64,000 bases of DNA from Triatoma infestans. Taxonomy: Eukaryota; Arthropoda; Insecta; Hemiptera; Reduviidae. Position numbers and translations under genes: made by a program. Positions 1-10,581 of the stretch are shown in pieces (positions within the stretch are counted from its first letter, which is position 1; every line of letters begins with the position of its first letter). Where the stretch lies: positions 57,458 through 121,457 of the forward strand of contig JAAEAF010003487.1 in NCBI GenBank assembly GCA_011037195.1. The letters are read 5' to 3'. Under the pieces are notes generated by a model. It was given only the letters and a program-made list of their open reading frames with translations. It had not been told where the DNA came from and made no database searches.

Positions 1-340
1 TCGCACTTCCAGTGACCCGATTTTCTTCAAATTCGGACTTGCATCAAAACTTCTGTGTATTAATATTATGAGATTGTGAAACCATAAATTATACTGAAGT
101 AGTATTTAAGGAAAGCATAACGCTAATTTTCCATCAGAACCCTCAAAAATCAATTTTTCCCGGGGAAATGTTGCAAATAAAAGTAATGAGTATTAAAGTC
201 TGTAGATAGTTCACGATATTTAAAGAAATCGTTGGAGCAGTTTTCGAGAAAACACAAAAATCTGAAAACAATTCAGTAAAGTCGCACTTTGTAACGAAGA
301 AATAAAATTTTCATTTCAAAGCCATAGCTGAACTCTCTCT
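1..340 (+). repeat. Repeat family A, partial copy
   Basis: Non-coding dispersed repeat found more than 15 times in this window. Orientation is called + when GTTTAAAGAAAATC reads on the plus strand. This copy shows the family landmarks in order: a CACTTCC..GACCGATTTTCTTCAAATTCGG block, 'GTGAAACCATAAATTATACTGAAGT', 'AAAAATCAATTTTTCCCGGGGAAATG', 'AAATAAAAGTAATG', then 'TTTAAAGAAATCGTTGGAGC' and 'CAGTAAAGTCGCACTT'. The last part restarts the first, so the subunit is roughly 280-350 bp and internally tandem. It runs off the left edge of the window. Confidence 0.75.
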
Positions 341-1265
341 GCTGTCCTACTGGGCTCCTCTTCCATATTATCTTGTAATTAGTCTGTGGGTATTTCATTA
401 GCTATTTAAGTTAGGTTAAAGTTAGGAGAGTAAGTTAGTTAATAAGAACTAGCATATAAGTATATTGTAAGAATTAGTATGTAAGTGTAGGATAATAAGT
501 CTAGAATAAGTTTTAATAATTAAGAAAAATGATACGAGAAGTTCTCAAGAGATGGCAGCAGAGGGCAACTACGTCACCGGTGATGGCCGAGAAGGGCGAC
601 CCCTCCATCATTAGATGATCAGCTGGGAAAAAATAGGTGAAAGTAGGTTGGCCTAGTTACGGCTTGGCAAAAAGAGAAGCCGGATATTTTCTTGTGTATT
701 TGAAAGGTGGAAAAACCCGTCAATCTCCAGTGGAGGATTATAAATACACAGAAGAGTCAGCAAGGAAAGTGAAAAGGAAAAACGCAACTAACAACGGTAC
801 CAGGCCTGGTTGTTATTAAAAAAAATCAAGGAAAAAAAGTACGTACTTAACCAAATTTTAAACGTGGAATTGGGGGAGATACAATTTTTTCTTATAATAA
901 AAGGAGACAGAATACTAACACTAATTGTATTTATTTATTTAATTTATCATACTCTAAGGAGTTTTTTTGTTTCTCATTATAGAAGTCAGAACTAACTGTG
1001 ATTATATCTTATTTCATTTTTGTTTTCTTAATGTGAATTTTTTTGGGTGGAAGCTCATTGTAATTTCTTGGTTTATATTTAATAATACATAAGTTAAATT
1101 AACAGTGTCCTGTGTTGTACCCGAATTACCTGTCCCCGAATCTGGGAGTTGAATTACTCAAAAAGAAAATTAATTAAAATTATAGGTTATAAAAGAGTAA
1201 ACAGCAGCCAGCCACGTGAGGCGCTGCGGCAAGAGAAGCTAGATAGTACGGCGGAGGGTATTACA
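341..1265. other. Unassigned AT-rich stretch with a GC-richer patch at 540-800
   Basis: No recognisable gene. Around 540-800 there is a GC-richer patch (AGATGGCAGCAGAGGGCAAC and following) with short open frames of about 60 codons. It could be the edge of an LTR element, but I see no paired LTR or protein motif to support that. The rest is AT-rich simple sequence. Confidence 0.4.
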
Positions 1266-1271
1266 AGCAAT

Positions 1272-1341
1272 ACACCGGCGTAGTCAATAGGTAAGGCACT
1301 CGCTTCGTAATCAGAGGATTGGAAGTTCGATACTCAGTCGA
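1272..1341 (+). repeat. tRNA-like sequence, probable SINE head
   Basis: An A-box-like GGCGTAGTCAATAGGTAAGG is followed 50 bases on by a B-box-like AAGTTCGATACTC (1323-1335), at the spacing of a Pol III type 2 promoter. The anticodon-loop region reads CTTCGTAATC. The stems are too poor for a working tRNA, so a tRNA-derived SINE head or tRNA pseudogene fits best. Confidence 0.55.
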
Positions 1342-1619
1342 AGCGTTCTTATTTTTTTTCAATGTATTATTTTTATTTTATTTAGTTTTATCATTTCATC
1401 TTACTCTTTTACATATTTATCTATTAATTTATTTTTTTCCGAGGTGATTCCTTTCTTCTTTTTTCTTTTTTCCACTTCCCTGTGTTCTTCTCTGGCCGAT
1501 CAAGACCCCAGTCGAGAATCTTTTTGTATTTATCTTTTCTTGTATCTTTGTTTTTGTTTACTTTTTTTGCCTTATTGATATCCCTTCACTCCATTCCGAA
1601 CCCGCCCGTCTCCTTGAGC
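1342..1619. other. Pyrimidine-rich stretch, nothing recognised
   Basis: T- and C-rich sequence downstream of the tRNA-like head. It could be the body and tail of a SINE, but there is no second copy in the window to define ends. Confidence 0.4.
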
Positions 1620-1629
1620 TAGCCCATAC

Positions 1630-2110
1630 ACAAATCCATCGCCAAGTGGCGTATCAACTTCCGGATTTTCCGGAGCTTTGTGTCTGATGGGGTGGTAGTA
1701 CCTAAATGGAATTCCAAGTTTGAGCTTTCTGTGACTTTTTGTTTATGAGTTATTCGGTTAAAGCACACACACAAACCGCTCGCCAAAAACATCTTTTCGC
1801 ATTCAGGGGACCCCAAAACATGTATTTCGCTGCCAATTCAAATTCGGAAATCTGGCACGGTCGCAATATTTTCTCTTACTAGAAGGAGTGAGAGAAAGTA
1901 AAAAAGCGTAACTGAAATATTCATTTCCGGTTAAAATCGGATACCGGGATGTGCCTATTTTCCTAATGTTTTTCTTTGCAATTTTCTCGAGAAAGATTCC
2001 AGGAATTTTTCGTTTTCCTTACTCCTAGCAACAGGAAGTAGTGCGACAATGTCAACATTTTTAAAATTGATATTTCACGGGGAATACATCTTTTTTACCA
2101 TTTATGTATT
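1630..2110. repeat. Repeat family A, two halves in opposite orientation
   Basis: 1630-1900 carries the + landmarks: CACTTCCGGATTTTCCGG-like block, 'GGGGTGGTAGTACCTAAATGG', 'CCAAGTTTGAGCTTTCTGTG', a short CA tract, 'GGGGACCCCAAAACATGTATTTC' and 'AAATCTGGCACGGTCGCAAT', ending near TCTTACTAG..GAGTGAGAG. 2015-2105 carries the end block in reverse ('TTACTCCTAGCAACAGGAAGTAGTGC'). The end motif CTTACTAGGAGTAAG is nearly self-complementary, and the copies meet around it. Confidence 0.7.
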
Positions 2111-2780
2111 TATGTTAGGATTGGTTATGTGAAAATCTAGTACGTGGATTTTTGTGGAAGTTGTGTTTTTAAGTTGACACACTCAAAGAAATGTACGGCC
2201 GAGTAATCTGAGGATTATTCCGGGAATTGAGAGAGAAAGAGTGGGAGTGTGTGTGAGAGATTTAAGTGAGGGAGTTCGAGAGAGAGGCGAGTAGAAGAGT
2301 GGAATGAGCTTAAATGTGTGAATTTTTATGTTTTCCTCTAAAGCTTTCCTCCATAAAGTAAGAAAAAATGTTTTTTGGGAACAGTCTTCTGGTATGTGTG
2401 GTTTGTGCTGTGTGTATGTGTGTGCGCGTGAAGGCTTTGATGAAAATCCAATTTATATTTCATCAATATAAAACACACAAAATTTAATTAGAAGAGTTTT
2501 CTATGTTTTCGGGATTTCCCATTCCCGTTTCCAGGCAGTTTGTGTAAAGCCACGACATATACGCAGTAAATAATAAATTTCGGATTTTTAGATAAGGAAA
2601 TTTTCTGTGTGGCACCGATGACATTCGGCTTTGAACAGCCATTTAAAATCCTTTTAGGATTGAAAAGCGGTTGCTGGTGTTATTTAATGGAGTTGCATTC
2701 AGATAGCATCGTTACCAAAAATCTTATAAGCAAAATGTACAGCTTATTGTCATCCTTATAATTATGTTAATGTTAAGTCC
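2111..2780. other. Unassigned; purine-rich run at 2215-2300
   Basis: GA-rich low-complexity sequence (GAGAGAAAGAGTGGGAGTG and similar), then ordinary AT-rich sequence. No gene or structured element recognised. Confidence 0.4.
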
Positions 2781-2784
2781 AACT

Positions 2785-2935
2785 AAACGTTAAGTATGAA
2801 TTCCAAGTTTGAAGACAATTTTAATTATAATTGCCCCTGAAATTAACAAAACAAAAACTTTACTTCCCGCATTGAAAATGTGACACGGTCACAATGCTGC
2901 TCTTGGAAGTGAAAACTAAGAAACCCCCAAAGAAT
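2785..2935 (+). repeat. Repeat family A, weak remnant
   Basis: ATTCCAAGTTTGAAGACAATTTT and, further on, AAAATGTGACACGGTCACAATG resemble the 'CCAAGTTTGAG' and 'AATCTGGCACGATCGCAAT' landmarks in the right order and spacing. Divergence is high. Confidence 0.4.
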
Positions 2936-4105
2936 TTAACAAAGTAATTTACAAAATAATAAACTATAAAAAAGTTTACCACATTTTACGCTGTTGACAA
3001 GTTACTTTTCTGTCGGTATTTGTTAGTTTTAATATAAATTTCTGTGGTTTTCAAACGAATATATATGTATATATAGAGAGAGAGAGAGAGAAGCGCTGCG
3101 TCATGACAATGTTGTGTTAGCACCTAGCCAAGCCACAGTCCAGTAACTTTACCAGAGGGTGATCTGGAATGCAGACAATTTTCGTGGGAAGTTCGAGGAA
3201 TGGTGGGGCGTTGCAAACAACCAACGCCCTAGCTGAGGAGAGGGGGTTCCCATTTGGTTTCCTATGGAGAGACTTCCACAGTGGTGTTCACTTCGCTCCA
3301 TTTTTTATTTTTTTTAAAAAAGACCCATCCCTTCCATCATGTTATCTACTCATTCTAATTTTCACATGCTGACAAACACACATACAGACACTTAAAAACC
3401 TACCATTATCCATTTCCCACAGCTTACTTTTCTTCACATTCACACGCTCCAACAGTTGACACTTTCTTCTCCCTTCAACTTATTCACCACTTCAACTTCT
3501 TCAAACATCTTCATACCACCATCTCTTCCGTTCATCTTATGCTTAAGCAAGAGAACTGGTAAAGAAAAATATTTTACATCAAACTGATCCTTAAGTCGTG
3601 TTCCCTAGCTTCTTTCTTTTTTTTGTAGGTGTTTTTTTCCGTAAGATATATCGTCAACACGTGTTACGTCACACACTCCCCTACAGTCGCAGATGCGCAC
3701 ACACGCAAGCCCTATATTTTCGATCGTTTGAAATATTTCCTTCCCATTTACATTATAGACCTACATCCTGACCTCCTTCCAGTCGGAAACTTCTCAAACA
3801 AAAAGGAAAAATACATGAGTAATTTTCACAATTTGTTATGTAATCCGTTATCTGCGATCCACAGTTTTTCCTTCCTAACAATCCATCTCTCTCTCACTCC
3901 CTCTCTCTCTGTCTCTCTCTACTTATCACTTGAAATACTAGCACCCTCCCTCTCATCGGCTTTTTGGCACTTCCAATATCTATATATATTTTCTTCCACC
4001 ATCCTTTTAAAGTAAACTTAATCTATTCTGGCATTCTGGCGCAAGAGCCTAAATCCTTAAATATATATATACATATATATCTTGGAGTATGATTACTTAC
4101 CCTTC
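2936..4105. other. Unassigned stretch with short simple repeats
   Basis: Contains (GA)n at about 3075-3093 and CT-rich runs at about 3890-3930. A GC-richer patch at 3100-3300 holds a 67-codon open frame with no motif I recognise. Nothing else supported. Confidence 0.4.
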
Positions 4106-4119
4106 TATACTCCCCACAA

Positions 4120-4305
4120 TACAGTCGATCCTGAATTCAAGTTTGAGCTTTCTTCGATTTGAGATATTTCGTAATCACGCATATCACACATGCACAGACT
4201 CAGAGCAATTTTTGCTAAAAATTTTTTTTTTTTTCATATACAGTAGCACATTTTTTCATGCACAGACTCAGAGCATACATTTCCGCTAAAAATTAAGTTT
4301 TGAGC
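4120..4305 (+). repeat. Repeat family A, weak remnant
   Basis: CCTGAATTCAAGTTTGAGCTTTCTTCGATTTGAGATAT matches the family A 'CCAAGTTTGAGCTTTCTG..GAGCTAT' block. It is followed by a CA-containing stretch and TTTGCTAAAAA twice, the usual sequence after the CA tract. Confidence 0.45.
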
Positions 4306-4684
4306 GTACAGCTCTTTCTCTTGAAGCAGTAAGAAAAACTAAAACAAAGATACGAAATTAAAAAAAATTATCAAAAAAATATTATACTTCTCACCCTTAC
4401 AACAAAACAGTGCCACTGTTTCATTTACTGTGCATCTGCCCTAAGGCACGCCAACGGTTTAAGCTTCGAAGCTCGGCCTATATCGCCAAGTGTATTTTCT
4501 TATAAACAATTGGTCGAATTTGTAGTCTTTATAAAACAATCTCGAAACATGTCTACAATTACAACGTCGTATAAATCATTTCAAGAAGTTATCTTCGCCG
4601 ACGTAGTCTCACTTAGTCGTTCTCTCGGTAAAGTTTCTTCGCTTTATAATTCTCCATACTAAGTAAAATCGTGTAAACTATAAA
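4306..4684. other. Nothing recognised
   Basis: AT-rich single-copy-looking sequence without open frames of note. Confidence 0.4.
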
Positions 4685-4915
4685 TTGTGAGTAATAAATG
4701 TAAGTAAAATAAAGTAAAAGTAAATTTATGCCTATTTTTTCAGGCGGGCTTAACGTCCAGCTACCAAATTAGGTGTCGCCAGACGGGGGCGAAAGCACAT
4801 ACTTTAGTGGTAACATTTTTTGAATGAATATAAATTTTGCGTGAGTGTCGAACTGAGGCCCTCCCAGTTACTAGTCTAGTCCATGCTCATAACCACTACA
4901 CCAAACATGAACCTC
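4685..4915 (-). repeat. tRNA-derived SINE, family E copy 1
   Basis: On the minus strand there is a tRNA-like head with A box TGTAGTGGTTATGAG (4886-4900) and B box AGTTCGACACTC (4843-4854). The body follows: 'GCCCCCGTCTGGCGACACC', 'AATTTGGTAGCTGGACG', 'TTAAGCCCGCCTGAAAAAA'. The tail is TTTAC-rich. The whole length aligns with 17590-17790, and the 3' half with 27125-27175. Conserved body plus a pentanucleotide-like tail is typical of a SINE. Confidence 0.7.
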
Positions 4916-5654
4916 AGTAAATATAAGTAGCACATGTTTCGTTCTTCAATGCGAACATCATTTTACATTTTGTTTCACCTCCGTTTAGGAATCATCAATA
5001 AATCATTTTACGATCGATAACAATTTCCAATAGTCTCCATATTACAAGAGTAATTATATGAAGTATATAAGTTTAGTAGAGAATCAGTGTGTTTCAGTTT
5101 GGAATATAGCATTATGTAATGGGCGTATTATTTATATAAAACAGATACTTATATATAATAAAAATAGTTTGTAAAGGGAGAATATTATTTGTTAATTACT
5201 TGAAAACGTGATTGAAATCCCTCAACAATCTCAATTACTGTGTACATCGTATTAACTATATAATGTGTGTACATAAGCTGTACCGGGTAACACGGTACAC
5301 ATCTGAAGAGTTCGTAATAAGCCTCGTAACTGAATTGAATGGTGAACTAAATATTTCCTTCACGCCCGTACCCTTTCAACTATAACTACACCATATGTAA
5401 GTTTGTATGTGCATAAAAGAAAAGAAACACTTTTATTTGTAGATAAATTGTTGTTGTTGCTGTTTGTAGACCTTTGCAGCCAAATATAGTTGTAGACTGC
5501 GTATGATTCCTGCTTGAGGGCATTCATACGTTTGTTGATGGATGTTTCCTCAGCTCCTCCATACACACATACAATCATTCGCATAAAGATAGTCAACAGC
5601 TAGGAAGTCAATTTTATATCACGTATGATATCTTCATCCTACCTTTTCGTTTAT
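4916..5654. other. Nothing recognised apart from a small hairpin at 5279-5300
   Basis: AT-rich sequence. TGTACCG-GGTAACA-CGGTACA forms a 7-bp hairpin, too small to interpret. Confidence 0.4.
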
Positions 5655-5664
5655 ATTCGCTAAA

Positions 5665-5960
5665 AAAAATTTTTCTCTTCTTGGGACACTAATATTTCCG
5701 GTGAAACTCAATTTCGAAAATCTGGCACGATAACAGCAAGTTCCTGTTGCTGGGAGTAAGAGCAGGAAAGAAGGTACACTAGAGAAAGGTTAAAGTCATT
5801 GCTTCCCCTAGATTCCCATAAAAATCAATATTCTACGAAAAACTTCCAAATAAATGTGTTAGATCAATATGTGTTGCGGGTATACAAAGTTTAAAGAAAA
5901 CTGTTGGAGCCTTTTAACGAAAATATCCAAGTGGATACATATATATTGAAACCTTAATGG
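5665..5960 (+). repeat. Repeat family A copy
   Basis: Shows 'TATTTCCGGTGAAACTCAATTTCGAAAATCTGGCACGAT' up to 'GGGAGTAAGAG'. It then restarts with 'AAAAATCAATATTCTACG', 'CCAAATAAATGTGTTAG' and 'AAAGTTTAAAGAAAACTGTTGGAGCC'. This supports head-to-tail joining of family A units. Confidence 0.7.
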
Positions 5961-6904
5961 CTGGGATCCTCTAGGCAGTGCCCACGAGTCATAAATCTAG
6001 TTTGAAAACTTACTTACATATATATATATATAAAACTTTTCCTTCAGCAATAAAAAGAATTGAAAACTTTTTCTAATAAAGATTTCCTAAAAATTTAAGT
6101 AACCGCTGTGGATAACTGTTTTTTTAAAAAATAAACATTTTGAACGCTCAAGCAGAATTTAATAATTTTAAGCCGTAGAAATCTATTAGGAAATGCTTAA
6201 CTATTTCTCGCCTATTTTGTTGCAATTTCTGTCAACGGAATAACAAGCAAATACAAAAAAAATAATGGTGTTCAGTGGTGCGCAGCAAATGAAAATAGAA
6301 AAGAGTGAACAACAAAAAGAGAATAATTATTGGTAAATATTACGAAACACCATCAAAAAGAGAACCAAGGTTAGAAAATATTACTAAATGTTTGGATATT
6401 TGTCAATAAAGTGTTTGTTTTACTGTTTGTTGCAAGAACAAATCCGTATTACTCACATGGAATATTTGTTCATGTCAGTGAACTTACCACGGGGAAAGAT
6501 GATCATTGATTTGTAGTTAAATCATAAGCTAATTTCTTTAAAGATAATGAAGATTAAAATACATCAGAAAATATAATCTAACAAAACAAATTTACTGTAA
6601 ATGCCCTATCGAAACTTCCATTTATTTCTACATTAACTTCATAAATAGATCAAGTAAGAAATTTATCCTAAACTTTATAGTTATATAGTTTTTAGGCTTT
6701 TTCCGATCAGTCTTTATCGCTGACTTCGGATAAATTTCACAATCGGAAAGAATCTGCTTTCAACATCCTTTCTTTTTTAAGGTTCTTTATTGCTTTAACC
6801 CAAAACTCGCGAAATTAATGCGAGTTTTTACTAAAAATGCATGGATTGCATGGTCTTAAAGTATAAGAAAATAATATTTTTGCTTCTGATCTACATGTGT
6901 ACAC
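5961..6904. other. Nothing recognised
   Basis: AT-rich sequence without notable open frames. A (TA)n run lies near 6015-6030. Confidence 0.4.
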
Positions 6905-7150
6905 ATAAAATAACTTGAAAAGACCTTTGCATTCGACGCTGCGGTTATCGTGAAAGTCGGTGTCCAGAATTCCCATTACACCAAATGGTGATTTTTTCTC
7001 GTTTTTCGCAATTTTCTCGACAGTGGCTCCAATGATTCTTTTTTTTTAAATTCGCGTACTAACTACATACATAAAGGATGCCTTTCGCTTTTATTTGAAA
7101 TATTTTGTACAGGAAAATTGATTAACCTCTAGAGGGTTCCTGGCGGAGCT
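6905..7150 (-). repeat. Repeat family A copy, reverse orientation
   Basis: Reads 'TTTTCGCAATTTTCTCGACAGTGGCTCCAATGATTC', then 'CTAACTACATAC..AAAGG' and 'CTTTTATTTGAAATATTTTGTACAGG', the reverse-complement landmarks. It abuts the truncated start of the R1-like LINE. Confidence 0.65.
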
Positions 7151-7209
7151 GCAATTAAATTTTCCGCAAAAATGTCTCACACTGCAAAATATTAAGGGCA
7201 AATATTAAG

Positions 7210-8396
7210 GACAAGTTATTAATGAAGTGCGAACAAGGACCAAGCACGGTGATTCGGTTGCATACGCTGATGACCTTGCAATAATTGTCCATGAGATTCT
7301 CGCCGGGAGTTGGAGGAGTGCTGTAGTGTCTCGGATAAAGAATTGGCGTCAAGGAGAAGAGCTTCAGTTCGTTCGAGAACTCTAGAATGATGCTAATGAA
7401 AGGCAAGCTTCATCCAGTCATCATCTCTGGATCAGGGTGGACGAACAAAGAATATCAATGTAAGTCAATTTGAGTATCTGGGCCTGATGCTGGATTGGAA
7501 ACTTTCTTTTAAGCCCCATATTCAGCGGGTTGCCTCTAGTTGTCTCAGTTTGTACCAGGGAATCAAAAGAGTGGCCTGAAGACTGGTGTGGCCTTAACCA
7601 TCTATACGGGCGTGATAGAGAATGTCGCAACGTACGCAGCTGCCTGTTGGGCTGACAAGGTTGACATGCGGTCGTACAGCTGCAAAGAGTTGTTTTGTGT
7701 TCTGTAACTAAGGCCTATGCGACATCCTCCACGGTTCCTTACCGGTGATTGCTGTGTGTTGCCGCTGAATCTCCTTGCCACTGCTGAGGGCCTTTACTCA
7801 TAAAAATAGAAAAGAGGAAACCATTGTCCTTGATGGTGAGGACCTGTCCAGTCAGACTTCTCCTGTCCTCATAAAGAAAAAGATCTGAGAGTACGAAATT
7901 GGAAAATGGGAAAGACGCTGGGATGAAGCAGAGAAAGGGAGAACCACATATGAGTTCTTCCCCGGTCTGCATCACAGATTGCCGATTCGGTGGCTGGAGC
8001 TATCCCAAATCGTAACACAATACTTCACTGGCCATGGGGAGTTCAATTCAAAGCTGAGGCTTGAAAGATTCCCCGAACTGTGAATGCGTGAACGTGACAC
8101 GGTGCATTACCGATGTTCTCTCCTCTACGAGGCAAGAATCCAAATGGAATTCAAGGTGAAAAGAAGAGGGGAGAACTGGCTGGGAGGTGTAAAGAACTAA
8201 TTAAAAGTGCCAAAAATTTTAAAGACTGTTGAGTTTGCTCGAGAAGTCGCGATAGAACGTAGGACTAGACGGATAAGTAGAGGTCCGCATCCCCGTGGCA
8301 GGGACGGTAAGTTGCTTACTGATTAGGCGAGGCCAAGTGACCACAGGCGCTATGCGCTAGGTACGGTGGCTAGGAGTGTGTGATTAATAATAATAA
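7210..8396 (+). pseudogene. R1-like non-LTR retrotransposon, 5'-truncated reverse transcriptase pseudogene
   Basis: Degraded 3' end of a LINE ORF2. The first recognisable peptide is AYADDLAIIV, the RT catalytic motif C, at about 7258-7290. The thumb region follows (FEYLGLMLDWKLSFKPHIQ, 7470-7525) and then YTGVIENVATYAAACWADK (7605-7660). The C-terminal part has TYEFFPGLHHRLP, WLELSQIVTQYFTGHGEF and RERDTVHYRCSLLYEAR (7945-8140), the usual R1/LOA-type tail region before the element end. At least four frame changes and several stops make it non-functional. It ends at 8386-8397 in TAATAATAATAAT, a (TAA)n tail known from I and some R1-superfamily elements. A second copy lies at 37797-38470 on the minus strand. 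Clade assignment within the R1/I group is inferred from motifs only. Confidence 0.8.
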
Positions 8397-8397
8397 T

Positions 8398-8720
8398 GTA
8401 TCAGAGCCCCGCGTGATACACCAAGGCCGTTTACACAGAAGGACCCGGTTTCAGAAAGGCACCGTTATAATACAGCCTGTTACCCCATAGCTGCAAACCT
8501 CGATGGGCACGGTACGCCTAATACCCTGTTTTAGGAGGGTGTTTCTCTGAGGCTGCCCCTGAGGGCACCACCTCAGATGACCAGCGGGTACAACCGTGTG
8601 CTGGGGGCTTTCATCGACGTCTAGGCCTAGAGCCGCTGAGTTCAGTAGCAAAAGGACCACCTCGAGAACGATGCAGTCATACTAAATGCTGCGGCACGGA
8701 CAATCTTTATTAGCTGCAAG
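8398..8720. other. GC-rich block of unknown nature
   Basis: About 320 bases, clearly richer in G+C than its surroundings, directly after the (TAA)n tail of the R1-like LINE. It opens with an inverted repeat TGTATCA-10 nt-TGATACA (8397-8420). The frames are short and carry no motif. It does not read like rDNA. It could be the 5' region of another LINE or an unknown element. Confidence 0.4.
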
Positions 8721-8889
8721 TGAAGCTATTCACTCAATTGTGGAAAACCCCTTGGCCCCGTTTGTGTCCATCTATCGTTAGTTGCATCTTCATTGGAGAT
8801 TGTAAGTACGTATTATTAATTATACATTCTTGTTCGATGCTTAAATTGCCCTCATCAATCTGTTTTTTAATGTCATAAGTTTTTATCAT
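8721..8889. other. Nothing recognised
   Basis: AT-rich spacer. Confidence 0.35.
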
Positions 8890-9750
8890 CAACCTTATGT
8901 ACTTCCACAACACTTCAACTCGATTTTCATTCCAACTAACTTCTTACTTGTCGGCTATTTCTCTTCTTTCTTTCTGCGGCTTTTTCTATGAAATATTTCT
9001 TCTCTCCATCAGTTTCTTTTTCAACTATTTCTTTGACGTCTTTATTCTCCTCTTCAACTTCTTGCTCCTAGCAAAAAAAAAAACACTTGCTCCTAGCAAC
9101 AGTTACTACTTCGAAATCATCCTTCTCCTCAGCTTCTCTTTTCTCATCTATTACCTCGAAATCATATTTCTCAAGTTCCCCCGGTTCTTCAACTGCCTCT
9201 GATTCTTCAACTACCACTATTGATTCTCTTATTTCAGCTACTTCTTCTTCTTCTTTCACCAGAACTTCTGACACCTCTTTCAACACTTCTTGCCCACTTT
9301 CTTCCTTGAGACCATAATTTTCATCAATGTTAAGAGGTTTCATCTGTCTTTCTAGTTCTTCATGAAGTAATAATCCATAATTATATGAACTGTGAATTCT
9401 TTTAATACAGCTTTTATAAAAGATTTCCATGATTTTAATCTCTTATATTTTTGATGAACCATTTTGCTGATCCTTCGAGTGATTTCCTGCCATAAATTAC
9501 TTTGTGAGCATCTGTCCTCCCACAAATTTTACTTGTATGTTCAAACTTCTTCAGCCAATTTGAAATTTCTATTGGTGAGTCATCACCAGTGAACCTATTT
9601 ACTTCATTTTCCACATCATTAATATGAATAAACACTTACCACAGCCACCCTCTCAGACCTTCAAGCTCATTCTTACTATCGTCTATTTCATCTTCGCTTT
9701 CATGCTGATCTCTACCACCATCCTTAACTTCAGACTCTTCATATATCAGA
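8890..9750 (-). pseudogene. Gag-like (Ty3/Gypsy-type capsid) pseudogene with acidic flanks
   Basis: On the minus strand an acidic stretch (ESEDEIDDSKNELEG, about 9710-9670) precedes a capsid-like segment at 9610-9435. That segment contains FTGDDSPIEISNWLKKFEH and CGRTDAHKVIYGRKSLEG, followed by SAKWFIKNIR and, in another frame, LKSWKSFIKAVLKEF. This is the order seen in retrotransposon Gag capsid N-lobes (GDD..I..W...FE / K...A...L.G.A..W...W..F...L..EF). Downstream, 9430-9068 is open for 120 codons and rich in Glu and Val (VKEEEEVAEIRE and similar). An acidic/coiled sequence continues to about 8900. At least two frameshifts lie at the end of the capsid part. No zinc knuckle and no pol are seen next to it. 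It could be a relic of a retrotransposon or of a Gag-derived host gene; the breaks favour a relic. Confidence 0.6.
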
Positions 9751-9784
9751 AATGCTTTATACTTTAATTGTTAAGGCTTCGTTG

Positions 9785-9792
9785 TTAATGAT
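9785..9792. repeat. Target-site duplication, 3' side of the I-type LINE
   Basis: TTAATGAT here matches 16885-16892 at the other end of the element. The duplication may extend into the T-run, where its exact end is hidden by the poly(A). Confidence 0.65.
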
Positions 9793-10220
9793 TTTTTTTT
9801 TTTTTTTTTATAGCGCATCGACAACTGCGGTCATTAGCGTTTCTCAGTTAATTTTCTTTCTCAAACCGGGTCCGCACGAGCCGGGATGGCACATGTTATC
9901 CTAGATGGCATCCACTCAGAAAACCTTGCTCGGCAAGGTGGTGTGGAGCCAAAGGTTGTCAAATATTTTATTTCCCCACACATCCCCTCTTAATTCATCG
10001 ATCTAGTCGACGAGGAGGAGTGTGGAATGTTGTTTCGTGCCATCCCTCATTCTACTAGAACTTTATTTCACTATCAAGTGTGCAAAACTAAAAGTATCTT
10101 TTGTCCTATGTACTACATTATAACAGGTTATTGAGTTATTTCTTACTACATTTTACTTATATTAGTAGCTTCTGATTGTATATTTATTCTAAGGAGGCTA
10201 TTTTGCTGTACAAAATATGG

Positions 10221-10258
10221 GGGCGTGCAGTACTTTTAACAAATATTCCTGCACACCC
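10221..10258 (-). promoter_or_regulatory. 3' UTR hairpin 1 of the I-type LINE
   Basis: GGGCGTGCAG (10221-10230) pairs with CTGCACACCC (10249-10258) with one mismatch. The plus-strand loop begins TACTT and ends ATTC, as in the three other hairpins of this UTR. Hairpins that the RT recognises are known at the 3' ends of some LINEs. A role here is inference. Confidence 0.6.
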
Positions 10259-10296
10259 TTAAGTGAACTAATCCTAATGTTAATCTAAACCTAATA

Positions 10297-10331
10297 GGGT
10301 TGAAATACTTTTATAAAATTTCTTTCAACCC
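10297..10331 (-). promoter_or_regulatory. 3' UTR hairpin 2 of the I-type LINE
   Basis: GGGTTGAAA (10297-10305) pairs perfectly with TTTCAACCC (10323-10331). The loop begins TACTTTT and ends ATTTC. The stem sequence differs from hairpin 1 but its pairing is kept. Confidence 0.6.
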
Positions 10332-10364
10332 CTGTTAAAAACCTAAACTTAACATACATTCTTA

Positions 10365-10575
10365 ACATTCTCGCTAATAAATACATTCACGCCAATAAAT
10401 ACATTCACGCCAATAGATACATTCACGCTAATAAATACATTCACGCCAATACATACATTCACGCCAATAGATACATTCACGCTAATAAATACATTCACGC
10501 CAATAAATACATTCACGCCAATAAATACATTCACGCTAATACATTCACGCTAATAAATACATTCATACTAAACAT
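10365..10575. repeat. 18-bp tandem array in the LINE 3' UTR (about 11-12 units)
   Basis: The unit is ATACATTCACGCCAATAA with C/T and A/G variants (GCC or GCT, AAATA or AGATA) that alternate in a higher-order pattern; one unit near the right end is shortened. It lies after the ORF2 stop and between the two hairpin pairs. Variable tandem repeats are common in LINE UTRs. The open frame across it comes only from the 18-bp period. Confidence 0.9.
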
Positions 10576-10581
10576 TCACAC

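Noticed and set aside
1272..1341. Functional tRNA gene
   Set aside because: Only Pol III box-like motifs remain; stems are poor.
5279..5300. Hairpin TGTACCG/CGGTACA
   Set aside because: Seven base pairs is expected by chance in a window of this size.
8398..8720. Ribosomal DNA (because an R1-like LINE is adjacent)
   Set aside because: It lacks the conserved 28S words expected around R1 sites.
9087..9317. Ser/Thr-rich plus-strand open frame
   Set aside because: It is the antisense shadow of the acidic minus-strand frame of the gag-like pseudogene.
10349..10534. 61-codon open frame with a six-residue repeat (NVFIGV)
   Set aside because: It is only the translation of the 18-bp tandem repeat after the ORF2 stop.
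10365..10575. Regularly spaced repeats that might be taken for a CRISPR array
   Set aside because: The 18-bp units are directly adjacent with no spacers, the DNA is eukaryotic, and the array lies in a LINE 3' UTR.
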